Of a DNA stretch of 64,000 nucleotides, positions 12,888 to 24,620 are shown piece by piece. A program made the position numbers and the translations under genes. The stretch covers positions 1,116,001 to 1,180,000 of the forward strand of contig WACJ01000403.1 in NCBI GenBank assembly GCA_008973525.1. Reading direction: 5' to 3'. Within the stretch, counting starts at the first letter, position 1; every line of letters starts with the position of its first letter. Source of the DNA: Stenopsyche tienmushanensis. Taxonomy: Eukaryota > Arthropoda > Insecta > Trichoptera > Stenopsychidae. The notes under the pieces were generated by a model. The model did not search any database. It was not told the origin of the DNA and worked only from the letters and a program-made list of their open reading frames with translations.

Positions 12888-15800
12888 TTAAATAATATTA
12901 TCAAAGGACTCATCTTTGACGACAATAACAACATTAACACTCTCTTCAAAACTATCTACAATTCCGTCAATAACGATTCCACTCTCAGATAAATTATTAA
13001 TGTCTAATTCTAAATTATCACTTTCGAGCACAGCTTCAAAATTTGTACATTTATCGTTATCTTCTTTGGATAGCTGCTCTTTGTACAATTGCTCATTGGC
13101 GAGCCATTTCTTATGTTCCAACTCCCAATGGTTCCGCTGTAAATGTTTCTAAAAAACAATATTTCATTTATTCCAAATGTTTAATTACACATAATATAAA
13201 ATTCAAATAAGAGAGTGACAAACCGTAAGAGAACACTTTGCCGTATATTTGTTCGGACAATGCGGACAATTATGTGGTTTGACGCCCGTATGAATCCACA
13301 TGTGTTGAGTCAAATGCGAGCTTTGCATGAATCTTCGGCTACAATAATGGCACACATGGTCTCGCCTACACGCGTGCACTGCGGTTGTATGTTTATGCAG
13401 ATGATCGAGCGTGGCAAATGAGCGAGGACAAGATTTACAGACATGGGGACGATTTCGCGAATGAATCGTTTGAGTGTGAGCTCGAAGATTGCTCATGGTT
13501 AAAAATCGTCTTTGACACAACGTACAGAGATATTTACGTATTGAAGAATGTGTCTCCAAATGATATCTGCAAATAAAAATTGCATAAATAATGGGTGTGT
13601 GAATAAAAAAGCAAATCAATTAAAGTATTGCTCATTGCTAGCGAGTAATTTTAATTTTTGATATGCTTGAAATTTGCCTTCCAAATTGAAACCAATTATA
13701 AATTTAATATTCAATCTATTGAAGAAACAATAGCAATTTGGATTTTGATAACCGTTTTAGATTGGATTTTGAATTATAAGAGTTTGCTATAATACCTTAG
13801 ACCGGCTGCTGTTGTCAATTTTTTCCCACAGGTAGGACAAACTAAATTGCCAGAAGAACGCAGCAATCTGAACATAAAAATAAAAATTATTCAATCGGAA
13901 TTATCATGAAATGCATACATATTTAATAATGATGTATATTTACTGGCAATCGCGAAGATGTTCTGATAATGCATTATGGTCCTTGGCAACAAAATTACAG
14001 CCAATACAGTTCGGTGGTTCACTTTTATGTACGAGCATGTGCTTTTGTAAATTAAACATTCTTTGGAACCTACAATTTAAATATAATATACAAATAAAAT
14101 GGATTTTGTTCATTCAATAATTTATATAGAAATTAAAAGTAAATTAGATATTGGAAAGAAGAAAAAAATAATACTTTTTAGCACAGATTTTACATTGCAG
14201 CATTTCATTTTTAGTTGTTTCTGGACTAAGAGTAGTTGATGATACTTCATTTTTGGCTTTATTTTGAATATCATCTCCATCAGAACTGTAATTTTTTAAT
14301 TTAAAAATAGTAATTCATATTCAATTATATCATTGCGGTAAGTTTCAATTCATTAAAAGCATGATTAACGTATTGTTTAAAAATAATATAACTCATAAAG
14401 AACAATTTTTCGTTATCCTGCAAGAATAATGTTTTTTACCAATGTCTTGGTCGTTTCTAAAGTAATGCATCTTGTATTTTTTAAGCCAAGTCTAACGTCA
14501 TGAAGGGAATAGGCTTAAATTACAATAGCGTTATGTGGATGGGAGCACCGACTTTAGTTCGCGCTCTGCTCCCAGTCCTTCATTTTCAGGACAGTCAAAC
14601 CTAGCAAGTCCATTTACTCTTGAATTGCAAAAGATGGTGTTTAGGAGGAAGATGGGGATGATGAAAATATGACTTTCCTAAAAGCCCTAAAAGAGGACGA
14701 AGTGACCACAAGGTTTGTGTGTTCAACCGGTCCACTTTTCAGACCGCTGACATGACGAATGAGCGCCTCGCGATCGGATCATCCATATCCATACCCGAAC
14801 ATGTCTACAGAATGATTATGAACTCATTATAAAACAAAGTTGTCCGAAGAAGACTGATTGGGTGGGTTGTTTAAATTTTACAATCGGTCGAAAATATTGT
14901 TGTCCTTATTTTATTGCGGGATTATGCCGGCTGGGTCGGTCCTGATATTGTGTGCTATCAACAGTGCTTATTTATTGATATACGAGATTGATTCATGCTG
15001 AATGGGGCTGGAGATAAGTGGATTTGTATGGACAAAAAGCGGTGCATCTACGTTTTGAGAATCAGGTTAATTAAGACAACTGCATTGCTTTTATTGCTAA
15101 TGGGAATTTTATTGATAATTTCTATCTGTCCTCATTGAGATGACCCGCGTAGCATTTTTATACATACAACTGGAGTGACGCAATCAATCAACTTTTACGA
15201 ATCTTGTGCAAAATTTATCCCTTAAGCTTTGGCCATATTTTTCCTTTACTTTACATAAATTCTCTAAAAGTTATAAAAGATAAACACGAAACAAGGAAGA
15301 ATTTGAATTTATACCCAGCTGTGTTGGCTTTTAATATGCTCCTTTGACTTGCACCGTTTTGGGTTTTCGCTTTGAAATTTCTATCATAGTTGATTTCAGG
15401 ACATTCAGATGATATAATTTCTAAAAGAAAAAAAAAACATTCAAACTGTTTAAGGTTGAATTTATTATCGACAAAATCAAGAAAATCATTGAAAATTTAC
15501 TTAAATCCGCTACATCGACCTTAGGCAATGTACAATCTTTCAATTCAAAATGCGGCAGCTTAGAATCTTTAAGTATGCTGATCAACGAAGAGTTGGATTC
15601 ATTGCTTTTGTTCAGAAAATTAGCATCCGAATTATTTATAAGTAGTGATTTCATAAGCGCGCTTTCATTTTCTAATGGCGTTTCATTTTTTTGCGCTATA
15701 CTTTTCAGCTTTTCTCTATCGTCTGATTGTGAAACCGTTTTGATTATTTTACATCTGTTGTTGCTAATATTTTCAGACAGTCCTTCTATGGAAGCTTCAA

Positions 15801-18618
15801 AAATATTTGTTGTCGTATCGACATAACTGATCATTATATACTTATCTTTTCTGGTAATTTCAATATTTTGATCTGCTGATAATGTCTGAAATTAAAAAAA
15901 GCGAAGATATAAAATGACTATAGTTTCTCTACGTCTTTCTGCGTGATGTTTGTTTTTACGTTTTCTTCATTTTTTTCAATTTCGTCTGTTTCGAGGGATA
16001 AATATGAATGTTCGATATCAGCAGGCGTCTGTAAAATTAATTCGCACATCTGTTCGTCGACTTCACAATTTCCCACTTTATTTGAAAATATATCATCGGC
16101 ATGAGTTGAATGCAGATGCTCGCGGAGTTCGTTAATATTGAAGAATGTGGTTCGCGAACAATGTCCGCAGAAGAAAAACTCTCGAAGTGTGCTGTGCCGG
16201 GTGCGATAGTGTTTTTGTAAGGCCTGAAAATAAACCAGGCATTTCTTAAGCAAACGAAAGAATATAATCTGTTTAAGTATAGGGTCTTTAAATAAGAACG
16301 CTTGATTTTTAAATGCAAATACAACAAGTTGTGTGTGAGATAACCAATCATTTTATTTTTTATTTGAAAGAATAATTTATAGCACTAAATATGGAATCAT
16401 CAAATGTCTGTCATGATTTTGCCTGGTAGCATGTATTCGGGAGGTCCAATTTGATTGAAGATGACTTTGTCGCATAAATCTGGTTGAATTTGATGGATGG
16501 TATTCATTATGTTTACTTTGAGGACATCAATTACATGCTTTTTATATAAAGAGGTGCTGAAACCAGAGGGGTGATAAGTAACTCCGTGGCAGGGCTTACT
16601 CTAGAAAATATCACAAAACGCAATGAGTCTCAGGACAGCCGCAAAAGCACAGTCCAGTTTTGGAAGGTACTGCAACACCTTACCTCTCAGAGTAATACTA
16701 ATTTTTCAAGAAAACTATGACTAGCACATCAAAAAACGAATTATTGGCAAATACTAAAGTTTTTTGGACACATTGCTCATCGGGATGGAGAAAATTTAGA
16801 AAAACTAAACTCTAATGGCTCATACAAAATGTTCATCGTGACATGCGCTATGTGGCGCCGTCCTATTGGAACTGCATGCTGTTGTATCCATATCATCTAG
16901 TTTAGGCCACAAGAAATTGCTTATCATCGATCTGTAGCGCTCGCTCTTGACAGTTATGACAATTCCACTTTTATTTGGTAAGAAAGCTGGACAAAATAAA
17001 TAAAAATTGATAATTTACACACATTTTTCAACGCTATAACTTTCCACGGTGGTTTGCAATACACTACTGAATAATTCAAAGCAAATTTGATAGACGTTGT
17101 TCTAACAATGTGCCCGCTATAACCTAACAAATTTCAAGCGTCCCTATTGAAAGACCCTATAAAATTAACGAATGTATTACTTTTTTCATGGAGAATGATT
17201 TGTTACAGCACAGACAAAAAAATGGATTTTCATTTTCTGTGTGCGTGGTGATGTGTTCCAGGAGAAACTCTTCCGTGGTAAAACCTCGATTACAATACTT
17301 ACAAAGATTGTCAACATGCGACTTCATATGTAAAGAGAGATTTTTTAAACTGCTAAATGACCTCTTGCACAATTTACACGATACTTCATTGCCGTCCGCA
17401 TTAGCAGAGGGTGTCTTGCTACATTTATATTTTTGATGCGTTTGAAATTCAGAATTGGTTGAAAATATTTTGCCACATTTGTCACAAGAATGCTTTGTAT
17501 CTTTCGTTTGAGAATGCACCTTTTTTTTGTGCCGCGCGAGTAAATACTTGTGCTTGTAAACCTGCAAACGTGAAAAAAAAATAATGAGAATTTATCAATT
17601 GTGTAATTTTAGAAATGATAAAAATCATACGACCTTTTTGCAGATACTACACATGACTCTCCAGTTAGGATCTGCCATGAGGAAAGTGAACTTCCAAATT
17701 GTGACGTGTAAGTTCTGCCGGACTTTTGAATTGCACATTGCAAGTGCTGCAATTTCGCATCGGTGTAAATTCCATATGAGATTTTTCTATGTGTACAGCT
17801 AAACATTTTGACGATATGAATTGTTTCCCGCAAGTTCTGCAGACGTGCCCACTCGTCGGACCTGACCAATGGTCATCTAAGAGTCGAAGTTCCTTCGGGG
17901 CGAAGTCACTAGATGATGATTTCGAAATGGCAGTTATGGTGTTGTTCGTTTGCGGTTCGACAACGAAATCACCAATAATTGGGGTTGACACATCTGTGTT
18001 TCGATTGTAAAGTATTACAGGTGTTTTGTTATTGTCGGATGTGAGTTTAGGTAAAATTCTAATTTCTTTAATATCCTTGGGAACGCTGATTTTTTTCAAT
18101 TTGCTATTTATTTTTGATTCTTCAGCCCCACTACAGTCTTCTTTGTGTCTTTTTTTACGATGTTTCGATTGATTGAAGGATTTATCAGCAAAATCTTTGG
18201 AGTTACTTTCTGTAATCTCTGAAACGATTCCGTCAGAAATTGGATCCTTCGAATCTGAGGTTTGCGAGGGTTGGGAATTGTTCTTCAGGATATTCTCGAA
18301 AGCTTTTTGCGCTTCGAATGCCTTTTCGTTGAAATCATAAGCTTTTTTCAAAATCTCCAAGCATTTGTTACATATTCTTTTAGGAAATGAATCATCAGAG
18401 CCGATCTGTAAATAATAATATAGAAAAATGAAGATCTGTCATAATTCTAGAAGTGGAAAATGTATTTATTCGTCAATAAATTGGACCGTGAGTCGAGTGC
18501 AGTGGGTCAACATCAAAGCGGGACTCGGCAGGAGACCGCAACTCGTCCACAATGGGGTTCCTTGTTGGCAATCACGAGCGCAAGTCCTGCATAAGCGCCA
18601 TTCGTTTCCTGCGCTCAT
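12888..18618 (-). CDS. Large ZAD domain C2H2 zinc-finger protein, 15 fingers, with an apparent frameshift
   Basis: Exons on the minus strand are 18618-18487, 18405-17634, 17561-17181, 16223-15960, 15885-15501, 15420-15315, 14285-14175, 14069-13944, 13867-13796, 13566-13224 and 13148-12888. Every junction is GT-AG and in phase. The ZAD has CRTC at residues 10-13 and CNKC at 56-59, split by intron 1. Fifteen C2H2 or C2HC fingers follow; several are split by introns, which confirms the joins. The acidic C-terminus ends DESFDNII. Exon 2 is 772 nt, one base too many. After the second finger (HNLEVHF) the frame runs to a stop at 17665-17667, yet the next finger (CSICKK) lies one frame over. This is a recent frameshift or a sequence error. 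A 74-nt intron (15959-15886) joins exons 4 and 5; if retained, translation stops at 15918 after eight fingers. It is probably a nuclear DNA-binding regulator with unknown targets. The gene is divergent from TAF10. Confidence 0.87.
14660..14960 (+). repeat. Unclassified interspersed repeat, copy 1
   Basis: This lies in the 1029-nt intron between exons 6 and 7 of the large ZAD gene. It shares long stretches with four other sites in the window (33.1, 39.5, 48.3 and 50.8 kb). Examples are CCTAAAAGAGGACG, CCGAACATGTCTACAGAA, GTCCGAAGAAGACTGAT and TTTACAATCGGTCGAAAATA. No intact reading frame; family not recognised. Confidence 0.75.
16280..17160 (-). mobile_element. Tc1/mariner-type DNA transposon with TA target duplication
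   Basis: The left end reads TAGGGTCTTTAAATAAGAACG and the right end is the inverted TAGGGTCTTTCAATAGGGACG. Both are flanked by TA (16278-16279 and 17161-17162). Length is 881 bp. On the minus strand a decayed frame in the middle resembles a Tc1/mariner-superfamily transposase around the QQDGAT-CHTA box, followed by degenerate sequence. It sits in the intron between exons 3 and 4 of the large ZAD gene. Related ends are at about 24544, 25803-26170 and 37644. Confidence 0.85.
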
Positions 18619-19062
18619 ATTAACGTCAACCACTTTTCATTCAAAAAATATTAATAGACCATGACCTTCATTAATCCGGCCTTAACTGAACTTCGGCGAT
18701 TCTTAATTATTATTGTCATTAAAATTACAATGTTTTAAAATTGAATAGCTTTCATGTCACATAAATATGCATTATTTTAAATAAATTATTATTAATAATA
18801 TTTAAATACTTATAAAAATTGTTTTAAAAGTTTTAAATAAAAACATTTTTAGATTAAAGTAATAAATTTTTATGATAATTATAATAAAAATAATCAATTA
18901 ATTTACGATATTCAAATAGAAAAATTGTATTAATAAAATTAAATATTTTATTATTATAAACGAACGGAATTAAAATGACAAGTCACCGGGATAGTTTATG
19001 GCGTGTGGCGAAAAGGTCGACCCGAGATTTGTCAGTTTGACGTTTAGTCGCGAGCGAGTAAG
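18619..19062. promoter_or_regulatory. Divergent promoter region, large ZAD gene / TAF10
   Basis: 444 bp separate the two start codons. The TAF10 side has TCAGTTTGACGTTTAG at 19032-19047, an initiator-like TCAGTT joined to the motif shared with COA4. The ZAD side has GTTGACGTTA at 18630-18621, a few bases before its ATG. The middle is extremely A/T-rich. Confidence 0.6.
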
Positions 19063-19485
19063 ATGTCGTACGGCGGAGCAGATTCACCGGGTGGCGGAGG
19101 CGGCGGCGGTGGCGGAAGCGTTGGAGGGATCGGTCCCGGAGACGACGAGGCAGGAGCAGGGCGCGCGCTCAGCGAACTCCTGCTGCAGTTGGAAGAATAC
19201 AGCCCGACTGTGCCGGACGCTGTCGTCGCGTACTATCTAGGCGTCGCTGGATTCGAGGCGCACGATCAACGCCTGTTGCGTCTTATAGCCATAGCTGCGC
19301 AAAAGTTCCTCGCTGACGTGGCCAACGACGCGCTACAGCACTGCAAAACGCGATCTTCAGGACACGCCGCTTCCAAAGGACACAAACCCGCCAAGGAGAA
19401 GCGCTACACGATGACCATGGAGGACTTGGCTCCGGCGCTGCACGAATACGGCATTACCGCCAGGAAGCCTCATTACTTCATATAG
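19063..19485 (+). CDS. Taf10: TFIID/SAGA subunit TAF10
   Basis: Single exon, 140 residues, ATG at 19063. The N-terminus is a low-complexity Gly run (residues about 10-18). The rest is the TAF10 histone-fold family domain: LLLQLEEYSPTVPDAVV, then YYLGVAGFEAHDQRLLRLIA, then AQKFLADVANDALQHC, a short basic insert, and the terminal block TMEDLAPALHEYGI with RKPHYFI. TAF10 pairs with TAF3/TAF8 in TFIID and with SUPT7L in SAGA, acting in RNA polymerase II initiation. The gene body is much more G/C-rich than its surroundings. It is divergent from the large ZAD gene. AATAAA follows at 19530-19535. The family match is unambiguous by eye and nothing is missing. Confidence 0.97.
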   Translation: MSYGGADSPGGGGGGGGGSVGGIGPGDDEAGAGRALSELLLQLEEYSPTVPDAVVAYYLGVAGFEAHDQRLLRLIAIAAQKFLADVANDALQHCKTRSSGHAASKGHKPAKEKRYTMTMEDLAPALHEYGITARKPHYFI

Positions 19486-20850
19486 TCCGACATAAACAAT
19501 TCCCATCGAGGGCGAATACTCTGTGCGTGAATAAAACGCCAAATTGCAGTCCGACGATTAGCCACTTTTGTACCTTTTTGAGAATGCTCGTTTGCAATAT
19601 TGACCAGGTTACTTTTTCATCTGACGATTGAAAGTTTCGGGGTAATATGAATGTCGATCCATTTAGTTTTAAACGTACTTCGATTCTCCCTCGTCTCCTC
19701 TCGGTGTACAGGGTAGATCTGTAAAATAATGCTTTCTCTAATTTTGATCATGAATATGGTCAGATTAAAACCCATTTTTTATACAAACGATTTATTAAGA
19801 GACTGTAGAAAGTGAAAACAGGTTAATTCTGTTTGTTCGTTTTTTGAGACACTGCAATATTGATTGCTCAGCGTTTGTAATTACTGTTCGTTTAATAAAT
19901 ATTTTTTTAACCATATTGCATTTCATTAAAACATCATTTTATTTATATTACTAATTAGGCGACTTTTACAATATTACAATAACAGTATCTCATTTAGTTT
20001 TTAACATGCTCTGCTTAGATAAAGTATTGCATTTTTTCAAGCTTTCAACCTACTGCGTTATATTTGATCAATGAAATGCTAAAGGAGGTACTGTTGTAAA
20101 TGTTTCTTTTATTTATTAATGTACACAATTAAGTCGACGCTAATGCACACAAACTTGCCATTGTTACCTACTTTTGTTACTCACACAGCCATTTTCATCT
20201 GTACTAAGCTTCTTTCCTCCAATTGCTCCATTCCAGATGATTGTGGTGTAAAATTGTGATAAAATACTCTCATAAATGCTTACTATTTTTAAGCTATATA
20301 TGATATACGTTATTAATTGCTTTTCTTAAAACTATTGAGGGATGATTACAGGTATATATCTGATCAATACTTTATTTTTGAACGATAGTATTGAAAGCCC
20401 TTCTCTCTACAAAGTGAAATTTCACAAAAATCATGATAAAATTTGTATAATTTTATAGACTGCATATTTACGACACAATCTTCGGTGAAGGTATTTTTAC
20501 CATCACTTCTTTAAGGTTTATATTTTGTTCTAGAGCTCGACGTAATACTATTGGCAGCAGTAGAAGAGATATTACAAACTTCCCACTTTCCCCATTAAAT
20601 TAATATGGCACGCAGTAACAGAGTACAGTATTGCGTGTCTTGACACATATGCTAAAAGTATTATTGAAATTCATTCGTAATCAAGAAAATAGTTCATCAT
20701 TAAATCTGTAACAAAACTGGTAAAAAAATATCTCAATGTCAAGCATGTGGAATTAATTCTATTCTAAACAGTATAGTTCTCAAAATTTATATTAGAGGAT
20801 AGGATAAAATGTTTTTCATATTAAATTGTGATCTTTTAAATTAAATGATA
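19486..20850. other. TAF10 3' flank and intergenic sequence
   Basis: After the AATAAA at 19530 I see no gene, structured RNA or recognisable transposon. Confidence 0.5.
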
Positions 20851-20859
20851 AAATTTTGA

Positions 20860-21380
20860 GCGGCTCAGAAGAAGAACCACTATGTAGCGGCTGAAGCTCT
20901 GTGAAATAGCGTTTCGAGCTTTGGGATGCGCCCATACAGGAACATTCCGGATGTATTGCAGTTCGTAGATAACCCAAATGTACTCCAAGGCTTTCTCATG
21001 TCGAAATTCAATAGAACTTGAACTTTCAATAGAAAGTGAAGAAACTGACTTTCAATAGAAAGTCAGTTTGTGTGTAATGATGTAATCCACGCAGACAACC
21101 AATAGTGGCTCAGAGCCTTGATAGAAGTTGCCAATAGAACCATGTCGTCAATGTACAAAATGTGGTTCATGCATCTTTCGCCCACATAACATCAAAGTGC
21201 CGAGGAGAGATCGTCCATGTATAGGTTGAAGTGTTCATAGATTCGCCCTGTCTCACCCTGCACCCAGTAATGAAAAAGTTAGAGATGAAAAAGTTCGACA
21301 GATGTCCATCCCAATGAACTGCGTAACGCTACCTATAGTACCAATTAGCCAACAGATCAACCAGAGCCAAGAAAATTATG
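20860..21380 (-). mobile_element. Decayed LINE reverse transcriptase fragment
   Basis: On the minus strand, broken frames read CRVRQGE, then MNHILYIDDMVLLATSIKAL. This is the VRQG and Y-x-DD palm motif pair of non-LTR reverse transcriptases, followed by a WITSLHTN-like stretch and a tail. Stops and shifts are frequent. Inside it (21021-21069) a short hairpin is present twice. The element is truncated at both ends. Confidence 0.7.
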
Positions 21381-21399
21381 CACCCAATACTGTACTTTG

Positions 21400-22370
21400 A
21401 TGGGCAGTCGTGTTTCATCTGTTGATCAGATTGCATTTCTTTATTTTGTCAATGTTTGGTCAACGGTTGAAGCATGTGACTTAAGCAAAAAATTACAAAA
21501 ACAACCCCTATTAATATTGGAAGGCTTTGCTCTGAGCAAACAGAATGTTTTCGCTGTTGTATGCTGTACGAGTTTCATTAAAAAATTCGGAGACTAAAAA
21601 CATCTGTGCTATTTATGGTGAAGTTCTGTTTGTTCGACAATGCCAGAAATTTTTCCTTAGTAGATAAGCCAAGAAGTGGATCTCCTAAAATTTTCAACGA
21701 GGATCTCATAGCTTCAGAAATTGAAGCCAGTCCAAAGTTTTTCATTCAGGTAATGATGAAGAAAGAAAGAAAAGGAATTAATATTTATAGTTCAGCATTT
21801 AAAGAAGTTCGCAAAACATCCGCGCTGTGTAGAAAGAAGGCGTATGGGTACTGTATGTATTAAGTAAAGAGAAAAGGCGGCGTGCATACGCATATATGAA
21901 GCATTCCTCAATGAAGAAACTAAAATGCAGTTCTTAAAATACATGATGACTATCGAAACAGCAGGTCTTACTACTATTGTCTGTTTAGTGAGATATTCAT
22001 AGTATAATTTATTTTGAATTGCTGAAATCCGAAGAAATAATGTTTTGATTTGAAGGCCTGTTTTAATTAACCGTCACACGTCAACGCGCGGCCTTATATC
22101 GCTAAAATCACTCATTAACGCGCTTGGGTGGAGAACAGTTTAGCATCCCCCAAAATCACCGGACTTAGCACCATCTGATTACCATTTATTTCGTTCCTTA
22201 CAGAGTTTAGATTGCAAAATATACATTTAATGATGGTTTTAAAAATGATCTCTTGAACTATTTTACATCGAAACCAGCTAATTTCTTTAAAAAAAGAATA
22301 AAAAGCATGCCCAATAGGTAGAAGGTTTTAAATATTGATGATTATTTTGCAGAATTATCTTAGTAAATAA
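21400..22370 (+). mobile_element. Decayed mariner transposase
   Basis: The frame at 21621-21861 includes DKPRSGSPKIFNEDLIA, the helix-turn-helix linker of mariner transposases (family form D-x-PRSGRP). Further on, broken frames give NARPYIAKIT and then SPKITGLSTI*LPF, which match the family's DNARPH-A and SPDLAPSDYHLF catalytic-region blocks. A C-terminal NRW-x-KVLNIDDYF remnant comes last. Multiple stops and frameshifts make it inactive. The ends were not delimited precisely. Confidence 0.8.
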
Positions 22371-23428
22371 ATTTGTTATAAAGAAATGAATTACATGTAT
22401 AAAAACGCTTTTTTGTCTGGGTACATCTGATGTAATGAATTATATCCTGAATTCTTATTATGAAGGTTGAATAAATGCATTGAGCCAACATTTTGCTGCT
22501 CCTTTGTTGTCTCGCTGCGGAACTCTTGTTCAGATATATCATCAATAGTAATAAATTGTGTTATGATTGATTGACACAAACAGATAACGCAGAATTAATT
22601 AAGCAAAGACGAAGACGACGACCTTGCCGATTCATATAACACCCTCAGTTGATGTAATTTGAGATGTCCTTGTGATGAAAAAAGGGATTGGACTCTGCAG
22701 ATTAAATTGTAGATAAGTGAAATCTTCATATAAGCAGCTAATAATTTAACATCTTTGTAATGATGGAAATAGGAAAGAAAAAACGATTTAATTTATTTAA
22801 AAACATTTAATGTTAAGCTCATTCATCTAAAACACATTATTCAATGTAAATTTACATTTCTTGAAAACGAACACTAAAAAAAACCTGTTATTTTCAAAAT
22901 AAATCTAACTCGCGTCTATTTAAAACAAATATATAAAAATTTAATACGATAACAAAAAAATGCAAATAACACGCATAAAAAGGGCGGAAAGATGAAGACT
23001 CATTTTAAATCAAATTATTCGAGCAATAATATTTTTGGTAACGTATGATTTGATATTAAATCAATCATATTTAGTATACATAATTGCTTTTTAATTCATC
23101 ATCATTTTCATGATCTTCACGATGGATGGAAATAGAAAAGCAATTTAAAAAAATATTGCTTACGTTTGTGCATTTCGAACATTTAAAAGCATGGTCTTAA
23201 AATATAATTTATATAAAAATGGAAAAGGAAATCTCATCGACTTGAATGCTTCGATTTTTTTAAAAGCGATATTAGTGTAAAGATTGTGAACTATTTTTAG
23301 TGATTTCCAAATCGTATTACTGAGATTAAATATAAGTGTGTATGAGATTAACAAAACTCACTCAATACATAAAAAAACTCATTCGAAAATATCAAAATTT
23401 ATATCAGTCTACTTGTCAAAGTATATAA
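22371..23428. other. Intergenic AT-rich sequence
   Basis: Nothing supported here. The TMX2 polyadenylation signal on the minus strand (AATAAA, 23434-23429) lies just beyond. Confidence 0.5.
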
Positions 23429-23486
23429 TTTATTATATTTAAATTTTCATTTGGATAGCATAATAATAAATATCACCGTTGAGCAT

Positions 23487-24442
23487 CTATTCATCTTTTG
23501 CTTTTATGGGTATCTTCCGTTTTGCTAACGCTTCAGTGCATTCTTTGTGAAGACCCAATAAATCAAATGCCGCTTTTATATTATCTTCGGAAAACAAAAA
23601 TCTGCAAAATAATTACAACGTATTAATATTTAAACATCATAAAAATGCGCGATAAATCAGTTTATATTGAATGCAAATACTTGATGAGTTTGTTTTTTGT
23701 GTCGGGTTGAGGACGTCTCATTATCTCCTTTCCGTCTTTAAAAAGTATGATAGACGGCAATTGCTTGCTTAAAGCCGTGTCAAGAATTTTATGTCTTGTT
23801 GCGACTTCAGGGTATCTGAAAATCAAAGTGATTTAAACTCTTTTCTTGGTTTAGATAAGTCATAATATATAAATAATGTATGTACCTTCCCACATCAACT
23901 TTTCCGAATTTAAGATTATCCAAATGGTAATCGGTGGAAATTTTTGCAAATACTGGTGCAAATGTAGTGCAGGCCGGATGCCACGCAGCATAAAAAGCAA
24001 TAATCCAAACCACTCTACGATCCCTATTCATTTCTTCCTCGAGATCTTTCTCTCCGCGGAAATACAAAATCTTTTCAATACAGTCGCCTGCCGGCCTCGG
24101 CAGTAGGAGCGCGAGAAGTACTAGGAATATTCCGAATGCGATTCCGAGACGTGCGTCCGCATACCACCATAGAGCTAGATTGGCAAGTCTCGCATACGTA
24201 TACGATGCACTCAAATAATCTGCAATTGAGACGCTACCAGCACGTCTGGTACGGATCGCAACAACCGACACCAAGAAGAATAAGATTTCAGTTTCTCTGC
24301 CATCCAATTCACAGTGATCGGGCCGAAACAGTAAGCCACATGCAAAATTTAATCTCTTCGCTAGGATGTATGACAAGCAAACTATAAGATTTATCCAATA
24401 ATACGGGTGACGCAAAGTAATTAATTCTTGTTTTAAAGTCAT
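23487..24442 (-). CDS. TMX2: Thioredoxin-related transmembrane protein 2
   Basis: Coding exons on the minus strand are 24442-23886, 23815-23681 and 23601-23487, giving 268 residues. The start MTLKQELITL aligns with the family's beginning; upstream in-frame sequence back to a splice acceptor at 24484 has no ATG. An N-terminal membrane stretch (about 12-36) is followed by a CELDGRETEILFFL segment, a second hydrophobic region (about 85-115) and a thioredoxin-like domain from about 145. Where vertebrate TMX2 has SNDC, this protein has WHPAC (W154-C158), so only the second cysteine of a CxxC remains. Oxidoreductase activity is therefore doubtful, as is usual for TMX2. The cis-proline segment KQLPSIILFKDGKE is intact. 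It resides in the ER/mitochondria-contact membrane in other animals. The C-terminus KAKDE is not a clear KKxx signal. Confidence 0.96.
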
Positions 24443-24543
24443 TTTTAATAGTTGCTTTAAATTGTCTCGTTTGGGTATATTATTTCTGAAAGAAATAAGA
24501 TTGCAATGAGATACATTTTAACAAAATACATATATGCATACAT

Positions 24544-24620
24544 TTAATAAGGACGCTCAATTTTTAAATTAATAAAACAAATACTGTGTAAGATATTAAA
24601 TATGTTTTTAAAATTTGAAA
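24544..24620. repeat. Solo terminal fragment of Tc1/mariner-type element
   Basis: AATAAGGACGCTCAATTTTT and the following A/T-rich run match one end of the element at 16280-17160. It lies in the probable 5' UTR intron of TMX2. Confidence 0.6.

Noticed and set aside
15421..15918. Two separate zinc-finger genes, split near 15.9 kb
   Set aside because: The downstream exons lack their own ZAD or promoter. A 74-nt phase-0 intron joins them cleanly, and no polyadenylation signal separates them. Kept as a possible isoform rather than a second gene.
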